Assembly (NCBI GenBank): GCA_027482985.1
Contig: JAIXVO010000814.1
Coordinates: 1-6,240 of the forward strand
DNA length: 6,240 nucleotides
Reading direction: 5' to 3'
From: Cyanobacteriota bacterium
GTDB taxonomy: Bacteria > Cyanobacteriota > Cyanobacteriia > Leptolyngbyales > Leptolyngbyaceae
Shown here piece by piece: positions 5,565 to 6,240 of the stretch. The notes beneath the pieces were generated by a model. That model did not search any database, had not been told where the DNA came from, and saw nothing but the letters and a program-made list of their open reading frames with translations. The position numbers were made by a program, and so were the translations under genes. How positions within the stretch are numbered: the stretch's first letter is position 1; every line of letters begins with the position of its first letter.

Positions 5565-6121
5565 TGATTATGGTAACCCTTCATTCTCGCCCAGTCATTA
5601 CCGCGCTCCTCGTCAGTTTGTCTAGTGTGATGGTGGCTTGTACCCAGGTCGCCCCTTCCCGATATGACCAGGTGCAACGGGAAACTACCCAGTCTGATCA
5701 GGTACAACCGGGCACTAGCCCGAGAGACAGGCAGACCGACCGACCGACGGGTGCGAAGAAAGTCGTCAATGGCAGAAGACTGAACCGCTACTTCCCAAGA
5801 TCAGGCAACGGATTTTCCGTCATACCTGCGCAGGAAAAGCGAGGATTTGCGGAATATAAACTGAACCAGGGTGGCAAAACCGTGGCGATGTTGTCAATTA
5901 ACGATACGGTTAGCAATCCCGCAGCAGCCGAGAAATTTGAGCGCAGTAGAACCCAGATTGGCGGGTTCCCAGCGGTATCGCAAGGGCAGACGGGGACAGC
6001 CGTGCTAGTGGGTGATCGCTTCCAGGTGAAAGCCCTCTCCCGCAATCCTGCCTTCACATCGCAAGATCGAGCGAAATGGATTCAAAAATTTGACCTGAAC
6101 GGTCTTTCTAACTTGAAATAA
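5564..6121 (+). CDS. cyanobacterial lipoprotein, paralogue 2
   Basis: The 185-residue product is a second lipoprotein of the same family as the gene before it. The signal peptide ends at a lipobox-like M23-V24-A25-C26; Met at -3 is less usual than Leu or Val. The linker repeats the motif SRYDQVQRETTQ (32-43), then has a second partial copy SDQVQPGTS (44-52) and a charged Arg/Asp-rich stretch (53-63). The domain (about 74-185) keeps QEKRGFAEYK (90-99), GKTVAMLSINDT (104-115) and FQVKALSR (153-160) and ends at LSNLK with no proline tail. By hand alignment roughly 55-60% of about 103 domain residues are identical to paralogue 1. Its ATG shares one base with the previous TAA (TAATG), indicating translational coupling; ATG 5570, two codons in, is an alternative start. 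No HIP1 site occurs in it. The role is unknown, but coupled paralogues suggest the two proteins act together or on related partners. Confidence 0.88.
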   Translation: MIMVTLHSRPVITALLVSLSSVMVACTQVAPSRYDQVQRETTQSDQVQPGTSPRDRQTDRPTGAKKVVNGRRLNRYFPRSGNGFSVIPAQEKRGFAEYKLNQGGKTVAMLSINDTVSNPAAAEKFERSRTQIGGFPAVSQGQTGTAVLVGDRFQVKALSRNPAFTSQDRAKWIQKFDLNGLSNLK

Positions 6122-6125
6122 GGAG
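6120..6125 (+). promoter_or_regulatory. ribosome binding site overlapping the second lipoprotein stop
   Basis: AAGGAG overlaps the TAA stop of the second lipoprotein (6119-6121) and lies 7 nt before the GTG at 6133. This supports the GTG start of the following gene and ties it to the lipoprotein operon. Confidence 0.75.
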
Positions 6126-6132
6126 CTGTTTC

Positions 6133-6240
6133 GTGAGTAAACCCATCTTCAAAGAGGTAGACGATCTCCCCACCGGGGGGTTGACGGTCACCGCGCTCAA
6201 GTCCCTCGACTTCCTCATTCCCGGTCAGTGGCAAAACCTG
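6133..6240 (+). CDS. 5' part of an unrecognised third operon gene (runs off the window)
   Basis: Only the first 36 codons are present. The frame starts with GTG and reads MSKPIFKEVDDLPTGGLTV and then ALKSLDFLIPGQWQNL, open to the window edge. The N-terminus lacks a signal peptide, so the protein is probably cytoplasmic or inserted in the membrane later in its length. The start is supported by AAGGAG at 6120-6125. The 11-nt gap after the second lipoprotein and the shared direction make it a third member of that operon. I do not recognise the family, and 36 residues are too few to infer a function. Confidence 0.72.
   Translation, partial: MSKPIFKEVDDLPTGGLTVTALKSLDFLIPGQWQNL

Noticed and set aside
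1..6240. CRISPR array, insertion sequence, phage or defence genes
   Set aside because: There are no regularly spaced direct repeats, no transposase or integrase motifs, and no nuclease, helicase or toxin-antitoxin signatures in any supported gene. The repeated GCGATCGC octamers are ordinary HIP1 sites.

Overview
The window reads as cyanobacterial chromosome. The palindrome GCGATCGC (HIP1) occurs 11 times in about 6.2 kb, far above the roughly 0.1 expected by chance, and the proteins resemble cyanobacterial families: an EGY-type site-2 protease, a metal-site-degenerate MBL protein and small conserved lipoproteins. I cannot name the genus. The HIP1 density argues against marine picocyanobacteria such as Prochlorococcus.

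Layout: (1) Positions 1-329 are AT-rich and non-coding as far as I can see, with an imperfect inverted repeat. (2) 330-1511 (+) encodes a GT4-family glycosyltransferase. (3) 1508-2227 (-) encodes an MBL-fold protein that meets the glycosyltransferase gene tail to tail with a 4-nt overlap. (4) 2324-3826 (+) encodes an intramembrane site-2 protease, divergent from the MBL gene across a 96-nt gap that carries a TTGACA promoter. (5) 3922-4377 (+) encodes a coiled-coil protein with a strong ribosome binding site and is followed by a likely terminator. (6) 4378-4910 is a long intergenic stretch with a good sigma-70-type promoter. (7) 4911-5564 and 5564-6121 (+) are tandem paralogous lipoprotein genes coupled by a TAATG overlap. 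(8) From 6133 (+) a third gene of the same operon begins and runs off the window.

The best-supported unit is the 3' operon: two related secreted lipoproteins plus a downstream gene with a Shine-Dalgarno overlapping the previous stop. The two lipoproteins share a domain of about 100 residues that I cannot assign to a function. They differ in their N-terminal spacers and in a proline-rich tail found only in the first. The other genes look like independent transcription units and do not form an obvious pathway. I see no defence island, phage, insertion sequence, CRISPR array or RNA gene. This is mostly ordinary chromosome, with the lipoprotein pair and the leader before it as the least explained parts.
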